From an uncultured Emergencia sp. (lineage in GTDB: Bacteria > Bacillota > Clostridia > Peptostreptococcales > Anaerovoracaceae): 64,000 nucleotides of DNA. The position numbers and the translations under genes are program-made. Shown here piece after piece: positions 31,927 through 39,980 of this stretch. The notes beneath the pieces are model-generated. The model saw nothing but the letters and a program-made list of their open reading frames with translations, made no database searches and was not told the origin of the DNA. The stretch lies in the NCBI GenBank assembly GCA_937997955.1, contig CALLDR010000163.1, positions 15,924 to 79,923 on the forward strand, read 5' to 3'. Position 1 is the first letter of the stretch; each line of letters starts with the position of its first letter.

Positions 31927-32350
31927 GATTCTGCTCTTCATCCTCGTCGTCTAAAATATACAGGATCTCGCCGGGCTTGATCAGCCGCAGCTGGATCCGC
32001 GCCTGCTCTTCGATGTATTCCAGGTCATTGACATTCTTCAGCTCTTCTTCCAGCGCGGCTTTTTCCTTCGCCAGCGCTTTCTGCGTCGCCGCCAGCTCCT
32101 GCTGCTCAGCCCGCAGATCGAACACATTCTTTATAGACACGCCAACGACCGCTATGAGCACCAGCACGATAACGGTCAACGCGATTCTTCCTTTATTGAT
32201 TCTGACTTTTTTCTTCTTCGGAGCCGCCTGTACCGCCGTACTCTGTACATGCTGATGGCGTTCTCTTCGGTATTCTTCCAGAGATTTGCCGTCCCTTTCC
32301 CGTTCAAAATCCCGGATTCTCCCTTTTCTCCTCTTCTTCATATCCTTCAT
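31862..32350 (-). CDS. divIC: Septum formation initiator (DivIC/FtsB-like)
   Basis: Cell-division protein of about 162 residues. A basic cytoplasmic N-terminus is followed by one membrane helix (RIALTVIVLVLIAVVGVSI) and a heptad coiled coil (LRAEQQELAATQKALAKEKAALEEEL). It ends with the family segment YIEEQARIQLRLIKPGEILYI and an acidic, low-complexity tail. DivIC bridges FtsL to the divisome. It sits in the usual yabP-yabQ-divIC order. The start is uncertain: 32350 and 32341 are both ATG without a convincing ribosome site. The tail overlaps rnmV by about 65 bp. Confidence 0.88.
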   Translation of the reverse strand: MKDMKKRRKGRIRDFERERDGKSLEEYRRERHQHVQSTAVQAAPKKKKVRINKGRIALTVIVLVLIAVVGVSIKNVFDLRAEQQELAATQKALAKEKAALEEELKNVNDLEYIEEQARIQLRLIKPGEILYILDDEDEEQNHDEDQDENENQSDDQGQEDND

Positions 32351-32367
32351 CCCTGTCGTATCGTTGT

Positions 32368-32514
32368 AATGAACCCTTCCTCGCGGCAACGCCGTCTGGA
32401 TCGTTCGCGTTCATTATACCATGACGCTTCCTCTGGACATAGAATCAGTCGTCATGATTCAATGAACGCTTCCTCGCGGCAACGCCGTCCGGATCACTCG
32501 CGTTCATTATACCA
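32368..32514. repeat. Two 54-bp repeats flanking the yabQ-divIC junction
   Basis: The copies are 32368-32421 and 32461-32514, direct, 93 bp apart, with four mismatches in 54. Each begins AATGAAC and ends GTTCATTATACCA, so the ends are inverted (AATGAAC/GTTCATT). On the minus strand each carries TGGTATAATG, a good -10 box. For the right copy a -35-like TTGTGG lies 17 bp upstream. The right copy lies inside the 3' end of yabQ. Confidence 0.85.
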
Positions 32515-32783
32515 CAAACGAGCTTTTTCCACAACATGATGCCGCAGGCCATGGCGATAATTCCGTGGAGGCTGACCACGCCGTAGGAGCCCGCGTAGAG
32601 AAATTCCGCGAACAGATATCCGGCGCACAGCCATCCACACAGGTAAACTGCCCTGGCGGCCCGCCGCCTTTTTCCGCACCGGGCGATCAGAGCGTCTCTG
32701 GCGGCAAACACCAGCATGATGGCCGCGCCGCAGCAGAACATGATCCCGCACGTGTGCAGCTCCCTTCCGATCAGCTCGGTCAT
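32445..32783 (-). CDS. yabQ: Spore cortex biosynthesis protein YabQ
   Basis: A 112-residue membrane protein with about three hydrophobic helices (IMFCCGAAIMLVFAA, AVYLCGWLCAGYLFAEFLY and VSLHGIIAMACGIMLW). This agrees with YabQ, which is needed for the spore cortex and sits in the outer forespore membrane. Position between yabP and divIC supports the call; sequence alone would be weak. It starts at 32783, overlapping the yabP stop by 4 bp. Its last 20 or so residues (from IMNASDPDGVAARKR) are encoded by the right copy of a 54-bp repeat. Confidence 0.85.
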   Translation of the reverse strand: MTELIGRELHTCGIMFCCGAAIMLVFAARDALIARCGKRRRAARAVYLCGWLCAGYLFAEFLYAGSYGVVSLHGIIAMACGIMLWKKLVCGIMNASDPDGVAARKRSLNHDD

Positions 32784-33043
32784 CTGCGCAGCCTGCTGAT
32801 CCGGTCAAAGAGCTTTCCGCCGGACTTTTTCTTGGTGTAGCTCAGGCTCTCGATCTCTCCGTCCGCCACCAGCTTTCCCTCGTCCAGATCCAGCGTCTCA
32901 ATATGCAGATCTTTCCCGGAAATGATCAGCCCCTGATCGTTCAGATTGGCCAGAATGGTCTCTTCATCAAAGCCTTCCACCGACGTGACCTCCGTGACGG
33001 TGATGCGCTTTCGGTTTTCCATTTGAATATAGTGGTTTTCCAT
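32780..33043 (-). CDS. yabP: Sporulation protein YabP
   Basis: An 87-residue protein of the YabP/YqfC family, involved in spore coat and cortex assembly. The pattern ENRKRITVTEVTSVEGFDEETILANL followed by GLIISGKDLHIETLDLDEGKLVADGEI is typical (family proteins read LxGxNLxIxxLDLExGxLxIxGxI). The ATG at 33043 follows AAGGAGGG by 7 nt; the longer frame upstream is unsupported. It is translationally coupled to yabQ. Confidence 0.92.
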   Translation of the reverse strand: MENHYIQMENRKRITVTEVTSVEGFDEETILANLNDQGLIISGKDLHIETLDLDEGKLVADGEIESLSYTKKKSGGKLFDRISRLRR

Positions 33044-33176
33044 GGCCTTACCCTCCTTCATGACATGTGTCTGTCTGAAAAGAGTATATGCGCCGTCACG
33101 CGAAATCTTGCGGAAAACAATGAGGCAGGCAGGCTGTTGGAGCCTGCCTGCAGTTTTCTTCATTAGAGATAACCCA

Positions 33177-34751
33177 TCAGAGATACTCAAACGGGTCTAC
33201 AGGGCTTCCATTGATCGTGACCTCAAAGTGACAATGGGAGCCGGTACTGTTTCCTGTATTTCCCACTTCTCCGATCTTCTGACCCTGGTATACCTTTTCA
33301 CCAACGCTGACGTCGATGGCGCTGCAGTGGCCGTAACGTGTATGCTTGCCGCCGCCGTGGTCTATCTCGATGAACAGGCCATATCCGCTGAACCAGCCGG
33401 CGTAAGTCACAGTACCGCCGTCCGCGGCTCTGATCGTCGTTCCCGTCGGGCAGGCCAGGTCGATGCCCTCGTGCATTCTGCCCCATCTCCATCCGAATTC
33501 GGACGTCAAAGTATAGCCGGAAACCGGCATGATCAGCGTGCCCGTCGGCGCCGTCTTCGGCACAGGCTTCGTTCCGCGCAGGACGATCTTCTTCACGGTC
33601 TTTTTGATCGTCTCCGTTTCCAGAACTTCCTTATCGATGATCTCGCCGTTTTCCCTGGTTATTCTGGCCGTCACTACCCGTTTGCCGTTGACGCCCTTCT
33701 GGATCACCTTTTCATCTCCTTCGTACATGGAGTCGTCGTCCCTGTACTCAGTCTTGTATTTCACCTTTTCAGCAAAGGTGCTCTTCTCCACGGTGACCAC
33801 GGTCAGAGCGGAGACCGCCTTCTCTATGATCAGCTCGTCCCCTGGGTAGAGCAGTTCCTCCTGAATGTCGGGATTGTTCTTCTTCAGCTCCTCATAGGTC
33901 ACGTCCAGCTTCTGGCAGATATCGTAATAGGTATCTCCTGACTGGACCGTATAGACCTGTTCCTCGTTGCCGCCGGACAGAATCGCCTTTACCGCTTTGC
34001 TGACGCTGCTGATGTAGGCCAGCTTGGTGTTGTATTTTTTGATCTCAACGTCTTCCTTGAAGCCGACTTCTTCATAGGTGATGTCGTCGTCGTCCTCAAG
34101 GAACTGATCCTGCACCTTCTTCAGCACTGTCTTGGCCGCCGATTCACTTTCGCAGGCCGCGAAGAATGTCCCGTCGATATAGATGCCGTAGGCCTCCGCC
34201 TCCATGTCCGACATGTATGTCAGCCGCTTCAGCACCGTATCCACATCGTCGACGTCCTTGTCGATGATCACGGTGCTTCGGAAGGTGATGTCGTTATCCT
34301 TGTCGATCTGGATGGTAGAGCCGTATTCCTTGCTCAGCTCGTCGCTGACCAAGTCCAGGATCTTCAGCACGTCCTCCTGGTTCTTCACATAGCCCAGGGC
34401 TCTGCCGTTATAGGAATACTCAAAGCCGGTGAAATGGTTAAACAAAGCCACCATGGCGATGGCCACCAGAACGGCTCCCGCGAAGTGGCCCAGCAGGCTC
34501 TTTTTCTTCCCCTCCAGCTTTTTTCTGTTCTCATGAATGAACTTGGCCAGATGATAGTGACAGATCAAAAATAGTCTGTCGATCCGCATCTGCAGGTTGT
34601 CGTGGCCGGTCACGATGGCCGCGGCGCCGCTGACAATACCGGCCCACAGCGCGGCCATGCGCTGATCAAAGCGGATCTGCGCCTGGTCATGCCAGGTAAT
34701 CACCCCTGCCGCAGCATCCGTTATTTTTCTAAGCTTTTTTTCTTTACCCAT
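33177..34751 (-). CDS. M23 peptidase with LysM and G5 domains, membrane-anchored
   Basis: A cell-wall endopeptidase of 524 residues. One membrane helix lies at about residues 88-108 (LLGHFAGAVLVAIAMVALF). A LysM domain (YTVQSGDTYYDICQKL through LYPGDELII) binds peptidoglycan. A G5 domain follows (VEKSTFAEKVKYKT to KKIVLRGT). The C-terminal M23 domain has zinc ligands in HEGIDL (about residue 429) and HCHFEV (about 509). The domain set is common in Clostridia in proteins linked to sporulation or division. The start at 34751 overlaps the DnaD-domain gene by 31 bp, and the yabP gene follows. Confidence 0.92.
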   Translation of the reverse strand: MGKEKKLRKITDAAAGVITWHDQAQIRFDQRMAALWAGIVSGAAAIVTGHDNLQMRIDRLFLICHYHLAKFIHENRKKLEGKKKSLLGHFAGAVLVAIAMVALFNHFTGFEYSYNGRALGYVKNQEDVLKILDLVSDELSKEYGSTIQIDKDNDITFRSTVIIDKDVDDVDTVLKRLTYMSDMEAEAYGIYIDGTFFAACESESAAKTVLKKVQDQFLEDDDDITYEEVGFKEDVEIKKYNTKLAYISSVSKAVKAILSGGNEEQVYTVQSGDTYYDICQKLDVTYEELKKNNPDIQEELLYPGDELIIEKAVSALTVVTVEKSTFAEKVKYKTEYRDDDSMYEGDEKVIQKGVNGKRVVTARITRENGEIIDKEVLETETIKKTVKKIVLRGTKPVPKTAPTGTLIMPVSGYTLTSEFGWRWGRMHEGIDLACPTGTTIRAADGGTVTYAGWFSGYGLFIEIDHGGGKHTRYGHCSAIDVSVGEKVYQGQKIGEVGNTGNSTGSHCHFEVTINGSPVDPFEYL

Positions 34752-35998
34752 ACTTCCGCCTCTTCTGTACGCTGTCTGATACAGGAACACCTTTCTCCGA
34801 GATCGGTAATACCGGTATCCTTGCACTTTTCACAGGCGTATTTGATATCGGTATAGTCCATCTCATAGTTATTTTCTGTCAGGAGAACTGCCCGCTCCGC
34901 AGACAATTTATCCATAGAAGCTCTGATCCGTCTTCCCTCTTCTTCAGCGTTGCCCATGATCAATGCTTTAGAAAGCTGTGAACTGGTACTGCGTATTTCA
35001 TCGTCCAGCTCCCGGATCCGCGGCAGTTTTTCATAGATCTCCTGTTTTCTGGCCTCCGCCTCCCGCTCAGCCTTTTCTCTCAGGAAATCATAGTACTGAT
35101 TCAGTACCGCCTGGGTCACAACGATCTTCTTATTAACGTCTACGCCTTTCTTTTCCGCTTCCTTTCGCCAGTTTTCTAAAACCTTGTTGACATAGTTGAA
35201 GTTGGGACTTGAAATACCGGCTGTCTTTGTACAGGCTTCCAGCACCCGTTCCATGGTGTATCCCATTTCCCCGAACCAGACGTCCATCATGTTCTTCTCT
35301 GCTTCCGTGGCGTTTCTGGTAAAGCCCAGCGCCCGGAGAACTCTCTTGTAGCGGTAGTACCGCTCGTCCTCCTCCTGCAGCTTTTCGTTGACCTGGTCCG
35401 TGGTCATGAGGCCGTCTCTGGCCCATCCGGAAACCACCGTTTCCATGTAGTTGAGGCTTGTCTTATTTCTGTCTACAGAATATTTTACCGCAAAGCAAAC
35501 CACCTCCGGCGTCGCGCCGTAGTCGGAAAGCCAGGACAGGATACGGGTCAGCTCTGAGGAGCTCAGTCCTCTTCCCAGGGTCTGCTCGATGGAGGTAAAC
35601 ATGGCCTTGACCGCCTTGTTGCCGAAGACGTTGTCCTTCTTCGCCTTTTCCGGCTCTCCCTTGGCAGGCCCCTTGTGCTTGCCGTACAAAAGCTCTTTTA
35701 AATTGATAAACTCGACAGCAAAATCTCTCTGGCCGCCTTCCGTCAGATAACGCTTTCTGATGACGCCCATTTTTTCCCAGTAATCCCAGGCGTCCATGAT
35801 CTTTTGTTCGGATACAGACAGCTGCCTGGCCATAGCCTCCGTGCTCATCTCCAGCCCGTGCTCCGCGTAGGAAAGGGCGTAAAGATACACCTTGACAAAG
35901 ACTCCGTCAGCTCCTGGCATATACTCGTTGATGAATATGTTTTCCACCTTCGTGTCGAGCAGGTAAAAATCTCTTGTCTTTTCCTTGATAAAATTCAT
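34721..35998 (-). CDS. DnaD-domain replication initiation protein
   Basis: A 425-residue protein. The N-terminal winged helix (about 1-100) reads VKVYLYALSYAEHG and SVSEQKIMDAWDYWEKMGVI. DnaD-like helical domains occupy about 140-300, with YSVDRNKTSLNYMETVVSGWARDGL and PNFNYVNKVLENW. The C-terminus is a coiled coil and a cysteine cluster (YACEKCKDTGI and RCSCI) like that at the N-terminus of helicase loaders. This is probably the clostridial DnaB/DnaD-type helicase-loading factor; its position downstream of dnaB supports that. No separate DnaI-type AAA+ loader is seen here. Confidence 0.85.
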   Translation of the reverse strand: MNFIKEKTRDFYLLDTKVENIFINEYMPGADGVFVKVYLYALSYAEHGLEMSTEAMARQLSVSEQKIMDAWDYWEKMGVIRKRYLTEGGQRDFAVEFINLKELLYGKHKGPAKGEPEKAKKDNVFGNKAVKAMFTSIEQTLGRGLSSSELTRILSWLSDYGATPEVVCFAVKYSVDRNKTSLNYMETVVSGWARDGLMTTDQVNEKLQEEDERYYRYKRVLRALGFTRNATEAEKNMMDVWFGEMGYTMERVLEACTKTAGISSPNFNYVNKVLENWRKEAEKKGVDVNKKIVVTQAVLNQYYDFLREKAEREAEARKQEIYEKLPRIRELDDEIRSTSSQLSKALIMGNAEEEGRRIRASMDKLSAERAVLLTENNYEMDYTDIKYACEKCKDTGITDLGERCSCIRQRTEEAEVWVKKKSLEK

Positions 35999-36013
35999 CT
36001 GTTTTTACTTTCC

Positions 36014-36229
36014 TCACACCTCTTCTTTTTGATGAATCTCCTGATTCAGGTCGGAGAGCAGCGCCTCTACGTCGATTCCGTGGCCGTCCGCCGCCTGCTG
36101 CAGGGTCTCGTTTACGGCGCCGGGACAGCCTAAGCACAGCAATCCATGTCTCTCAAATACCGCTTCCAGTTTGTCATCTGTGTCCATGTCCAAGATGTCA
36201 CAGACCAGCATCTCTTCCGTAATCTTCAT
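36014..36229 (-). CDS. DUF1858-domain protein
   Basis: A 71-residue protein with the DUF1858 pattern (hybrid-cluster-like N-terminus): VCDILDMDTDDKLEAVFERHGLLCLGCPGA. The conserved CxGC pair suggests metal or redox binding. The ATG at 36229 is 8 nt after AAGGG; a codon 6 bp earlier is too close to the ribosome site. It lies between dnaB (46 bp) and the DnaD-domain gene (15 bp) and is probably co-transcribed. Role unknown. Confidence 0.85.
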   Translation of the reverse strand: MKITEEMLVCDILDMDTDDKLEAVFERHGLLCLGCPGAVNETLQQAADGHGIDVEALLSDLNQEIHQKEEV

Positions 36230-36275
36230 GTTCATTACCCTTCTTTCCGGCCTGAATGAGCGTTCCTCCCCGCAA

Positions 36276-37592
36276 TCAGGCCATGTCGCTGAATTTGGTA
36301 TATCTTGCTACCCAGGTCAGATCAAAGGTTTCCGTCGGTCCGCTTCTGTGCTTTGCCAGGTTGACCTCGCAGATCCCGGGTTTTTCTGAATTGTCTTTGT
36401 TGTAGTAATCATCTCGATACAGGAACATGACCATGTCGGCGTCCTGCTCGATGGAGCCGGATTCACGCAGGTCTGACAGTATCGGCCTGTGGTCCTGCCT
36501 CTGCTCCGGCGCTCTGGAAAGCTGGGAAAGCACCAGGACCGGGCAGTCCATTTCTCTGGCGAGCAGCTTCAGGTATCTGGAAAGATTGCTGATCTCCTGC
36601 TGTCTGCTGTCGGTCTTGCCCTCCCCCTTCATCAGCTGAAGGTAGTCTATGATGACCAGATCCAGGCCCTTTTCGGCCTTCAGCCGCCGGCATTTGTTCT
36701 TCATTTCCAGCACGCTGATGCCAGGCGTATCGTCGATGTGTATCTTTGTCTTTGACAGAGAGTCCAGAGCCATATTGATCCGGTCCCAGTCTCCCCGCTC
36801 GATATTGCCGGTCTTCAGTTTCTGCATCTCCACCCGGGATTCCATGGCCAAAAGCCGCTGGCCCAGCTGGGCCTTGGACATTTCCAGGCTGAACAGCAGC
36901 ACGGAAGCGCCTGACTTGATCGCCGCGTTCTGGGCGATGTTCAGGACAAAGGCGGTCTTTCCCATGGCCGGCCGGGCCGCTATGATGACCAGGTCCGACT
37001 TCTGCAGGCCGCTGGTCAGCTCGTCCAGCCTTTTAAATCCGGTGGACAGTCCGATGACCTGGCCCTGGGTCTGGATCGCCCGGTCGATCATGGACACGTT
37101 TTCCAGCAGTACCTCTTTGATGGGGGAGTAATCGCTCTTCTGTCCCCGCTGGGCGATCTCGAAGATGCCCTTCTCCGCGTAGTCCAGGATCTCCGAGGCG
37201 TCCATGGACTCTTCATATCCTTTTTCTCTGATGTCCTCGGCCGTTTTGATCAGTCTCCGCATAGCCGCCTTTTCCGCCACGATCCTGGCGTATTCCGCCG
37301 CGTTGACCGTGGACGGCGCTTCCGACGACAGGCTGCTGATATAGACTCTGCCGCCGACCATTTCCAGAGACTGCCGCTTCTTCAGTTCGTCGCAGACGGT
37401 GATGATGTCTACGGATACGTTCATTCTGAACAGCTCCACCATGACGTTGAAGATCTCCTTGTGGGCAGCGTCGTAAAAATCGTCGCCGGTGACCACGTCG
37501 ATCACGTCAGCCAGAGCGTCTTTGCTCAACAGCGCCGCACCCAGAACGGACTTCTCCGCTTCTGTGTTATGGGGCGGAATTCTCTCTACCAT
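36276..37592 (-). CDS. dnaB: Replicative DNA helicase DnaB
   Basis: Hexameric 5'-3' helicase of the replication fork, 438 residues. The N-terminal domain starts with RIPPHNTEAEKSVLGAAL. The RecA-like domain has Walker A AARPAMGKTAFVLNIA, Walker B LVIIDYLQLM, and RSDLRESGSIEQDADMVMFLYR. No intein or insertion. It lies 17 bp downstream of rplI, the standard Firmicutes order gdpP-rplI-dnaB. Confidence 0.97.
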   Translation of the reverse strand: MVERIPPHNTEAEKSVLGAALLSKDALADVIDVVTGDDFYDAAHKEIFNVMVELFRMNVSVDIITVCDELKKRQSLEMVGGRVYISSLSSEAPSTVNAAEYARIVAEKAAMRRLIKTAEDIREKGYEESMDASEILDYAEKGIFEIAQRGQKSDYSPIKEVLLENVSMIDRAIQTQGQVIGLSTGFKRLDELTSGLQKSDLVIIAARPAMGKTAFVLNIAQNAAIKSGASVLLFSLEMSKAQLGQRLLAMESRVEMQKLKTGNIERGDWDRINMALDSLSKTKIHIDDTPGISVLEMKNKCRRLKAEKGLDLVIIDYLQLMKGEGKTDSRQQEISNLSRYLKLLAREMDCPVLVLSQLSRAPEQRQDHRPILSDLRESGSIEQDADMVMFLYRDDYYNKDNSEKPGICEVNLAKHRSGPTETFDLTWVARYTKFSDMA

Positions 37593-37609
37593 GCTGCCGC
37601 TCCTTCCGC

Positions 37610-38053
37610 TCAGTCAGTGACCTGCACGCTCAGCTTGCAGCTGACCTCTGGATAGAGCTTTACTCCGATCTCAAAGGTTCCGATATTCTTGATCGGGCTG
37701 TTCAGCTGGATCTTCTTTTTGTCCACGTTGAGCCCAGTCTGCTCTTTGACCGCTTCCGCGATGTCCTTGGACGTGATGGAGCCGAACAGGCGGCCGCCTT
37801 CGCCGGACTTGGTCTTGATGACGACTTTGGCTTCTTCCAGCTTCGCGCCCAGCTCCTGGGCCGCGGCCTTTTCCTCCGCCTTCTTCTGGGCCATCAGCTC
37901 CTTCTGCTTTTCCAGGCTTCTGATATTGCCCTGGGTCGCCTCTGTGGCGTAGCCCTTCGGCAGAAGCATGTTTCTGGCGTAGCCGTCGCTGACCTTTACG
38001 ATATCTCCCGCTTTACCGGTTCCTTTTACGTCTCTATTTAAAATTACAATCAT
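37610..38053 (-). CDS. rplI: Ribosomal protein bL9
   Basis: A 50S subunit protein of 147 residues. The N-terminal signature VILNRDVKGTGKAGDIVKVSDGYARNMLLPKG is complete, followed by the central helix and the C-terminal domain. It lies 13 bp downstream of gdpP and 17 bp upstream of dnaB. Confidence 0.97.
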   Translation of the reverse strand: MIVILNRDVKGTGKAGDIVKVSDGYARNMLLPKGYATEATQGNIRSLEKQKELMAQKKAEEKAAAQELGAKLEEAKVVIKTKSGEGGRLFGSITSKDIAEAVKEQTGLNVDKKKIQLNSPIKNIGTFEIGVKLYPEVSCKLSVQVTD

Positions 38054-38066
38054 GTCTTTTTCCTCC

Positions 38067-39818
38067 TTAATTCTTTATCATGTCAAGTACCTGGGATATG
38101 GCTTCCTCCGGCGTGCACTCCACCTGGGCTCCTGCCGTGGTCAGATGTCCGCCTCCGCCCATGCGCTCCATCAGCACCTGGACGTTGATGTCCCCGAGGG
38201 ATCTGGCGCTGATCACCGTCCTGCCCGTCTCCGTCCTGCCCGCGACAAAGGACGCCTTGATGCCTTTGATGGTCAAAAGCTCGTCGGCCACCTGGGAATT
38301 CAGGACCTGGGCGTTCTCATTCCATCCGTCGCAGATGGAGGTGGCGATGCCTTCCTCGTGGAAATCCGCGGCGGCTATGCACCTTGCCCGTACTTTAAAA
38401 GCTTCCATATCTGTCTGAAAAAACCGCTTCACCTCTGCGGTGTCCGCTCCTGCCCGTCTCAGCCAGGCGGCGGCTTCAAAGGTTCTTACACCGGTCTTTA
38501 CGGCGAATCGGTTGGTATCCACGGTCATGCCCGCCAGAAGGGCTTCCGCTTCCAGCTTGACCAGGGTCTTCTTCGGCGCGGCGTACTGCAGGATCTCGCT
38601 GACCAGCTCCGCCGTAGAGGAAGCATAGGACTCGATATAGGAAAGGGTCGGCGCCGCTACGCAGTCCTCCGCCCTCCGGTGGTGGTCGATGACCACGATC
38701 CGGTCCGTCAGCTCCAGCAACCTAGCGTTTTCGGAATAGCTTGGACGGTGGGTGTCCAGCAGCACCACCAGCGTATCCTTGTCCGTGATGGCTTCCGCTT
38801 TTTTATTATTGATAAACTGATAGTTTTCTGTTGCTTTCGCCTGCTGGTAGATCACCTGCAGGGATTCATTGACGTTGTTGATGACGATATACGCGTCTCG
38901 GCCGATGGTCATGCACATCCGGTAAATTCCCAGGGCGGAGCCGAAAGCGTCCATGTCGGGATTGGCGTGGCCCATGATGACCACCCGTTTGGACTGGTCG
39001 ATCAGCTGCTTCAGCGCGTGGGCGACCACGCGGGACTTGCCCTTGTTTCCCTTTTCAACGGTCTGCAGCTTTCCGCCGTAGTATTCCACCTTGCTGCCCT
39101 GCTTGATGACAGCCTGGTCGCCGCCCCGTCCCAGAGCCAGGTCCAGCGCCGCGTTGGCGTACTCCTCTGTCTCGATCAGGTTTTTCCCGCAGATGCCGAT
39201 GCCGATGCTGAGGCTCATAGGAAAATCTGCCTCTGTCTCGATCTGCCGCACTTCGTCCAAGAGGGCGAACTTGCTGTCTATCATGCCCCGCACGCAGGAG
39301 TACGGGAAGTATATGATGTACTGCTCTTCGTTGAGCTGGTTGATGGAGCCTGTGCATTTGGAGGCCCATTTGCGTATGGCTTTATCCACCTCTGTGGACA
39401 CCAGCATTCTCTTGCCGGCGGAGGTGCTGGCGATCAGATCGTCGTAGTTGTCGATATTGATCTTGGCTACGCAGACCCTTTCGTCGTTGTACCGCTCCTT
39501 CAGATTTTCAAAATTTGTGATATCTTCAAAGAAGACCAGCAGGTTGGCGTCCTCCCCTTCTCCTTCAAGGTTGATCATCAATCGGAACTGTTTTCCGTTC
39601 CGCTCCAGCACCCGGTACTGGTCGGAGCCGATCTCCTGAAACAGCTCGGAAACCTTGATCCCTGTCAAAGCGAAAAAATCCGCGCTTTCGATTCCATCAT
39701 AAATGAAAACCTCACTGATGTGGTCGTTGGACCGGACGACTTTTCCGTTCCTGCTGACGATGCACATCGGAAGGGGGATATAGGATGAAACCAGCTTCCC
39801 AAATAATGTTTCTGACAT
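38067..39818 (-). CDS. gdpP: Cyclic-di-AMP phosphodiesterase, GdpP-like but without membrane helices
   Basis: A DHH/DHHA1 phosphoesterase of 583 residues. It has a PAS-like region from about residue 10, a degenerate GGDEF domain (about 120-250, no intact GGDEF), then DHH motifs MGHANPDMDAFGSALG and VVIDHHRRAED, and DHHA1 with GGGGHLTTAGAQV. Family members hydrolyse c-di-AMP to pApA. Typical GdpP has two N-terminal membrane helices; here the protein starts directly with MSETLFGKLVSSYIPLPM and the PAS fold, so it should be soluble. The ATG at 39818 has GAGGAT upstream and I see no missed upstream exon-like frame. Confidence 0.9.
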   Translation of the reverse strand: MSETLFGKLVSSYIPLPMCIVSRNGKVVRSNDHISEVFIYDGIESADFFALTGIKVSELFQEIGSDQYRVLERNGKQFRLMINLEGEGEDANLLVFFEDITNFENLKERYNDERVCVAKINIDNYDDLIASTSAGKRMLVSTEVDKAIRKWASKCTGSINQLNEEQYIIYFPYSCVRGMIDSKFALLDEVRQIETEADFPMSLSIGIGICGKNLIETEEYANAALDLALGRGGDQAVIKQGSKVEYYGGKLQTVEKGNKGKSRVVAHALKQLIDQSKRVVIMGHANPDMDAFGSALGIYRMCMTIGRDAYIVINNVNESLQVIYQQAKATENYQFINNKKAEAITDKDTLVVLLDTHRPSYSENARLLELTDRIVVIDHHRRAEDCVAAPTLSYIESYASSTAELVSEILQYAAPKKTLVKLEAEALLAGMTVDTNRFAVKTGVRTFEAAAWLRRAGADTAEVKRFFQTDMEAFKVRARCIAAADFHEEGIATSICDGWNENAQVLNSQVADELLTIKGIKASFVAGRTETGRTVISARSLGDINVQVLMERMGGGGHLTTAGAQVECTPEEAISQVLDMIKN

Positions 39819-39922
39819 TTTTTATCCTCTTCTTTTATCCTCTTCATTCACAAACAGCGGTATATTTAAATATACCATGAAACTGTTCTTCATTGGTGTA
39901 GTTTTTGTGATAATAATAGAAT

Positions 39923-39951
39923 AGTATACCACATTTCTGCTTAGATTGCAA
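39923..39951 (-). promoter_or_regulatory. Promoter of the gdpP-rplI-dnaB unit
   Basis: Minus strand: -35 TTGCAA (39946-39951), 17-bp spacer, -10 TATACT (39923-39928) with a TG extension. It lies about 105 bp before the gdpP start. Confidence 0.8.
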
Positions 39952-39980
39952 AGTATTCGCGATTTGCCGCTTCTTCTGCC

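Noticed and set aside
36245..36275. Third copy of the 54-bp yabQ element upstream of the DUF1858 gene
   Set aside because: Only a short stretch (AATGAGCGTTCCTCCCCGC) is alike; the rest does not align.
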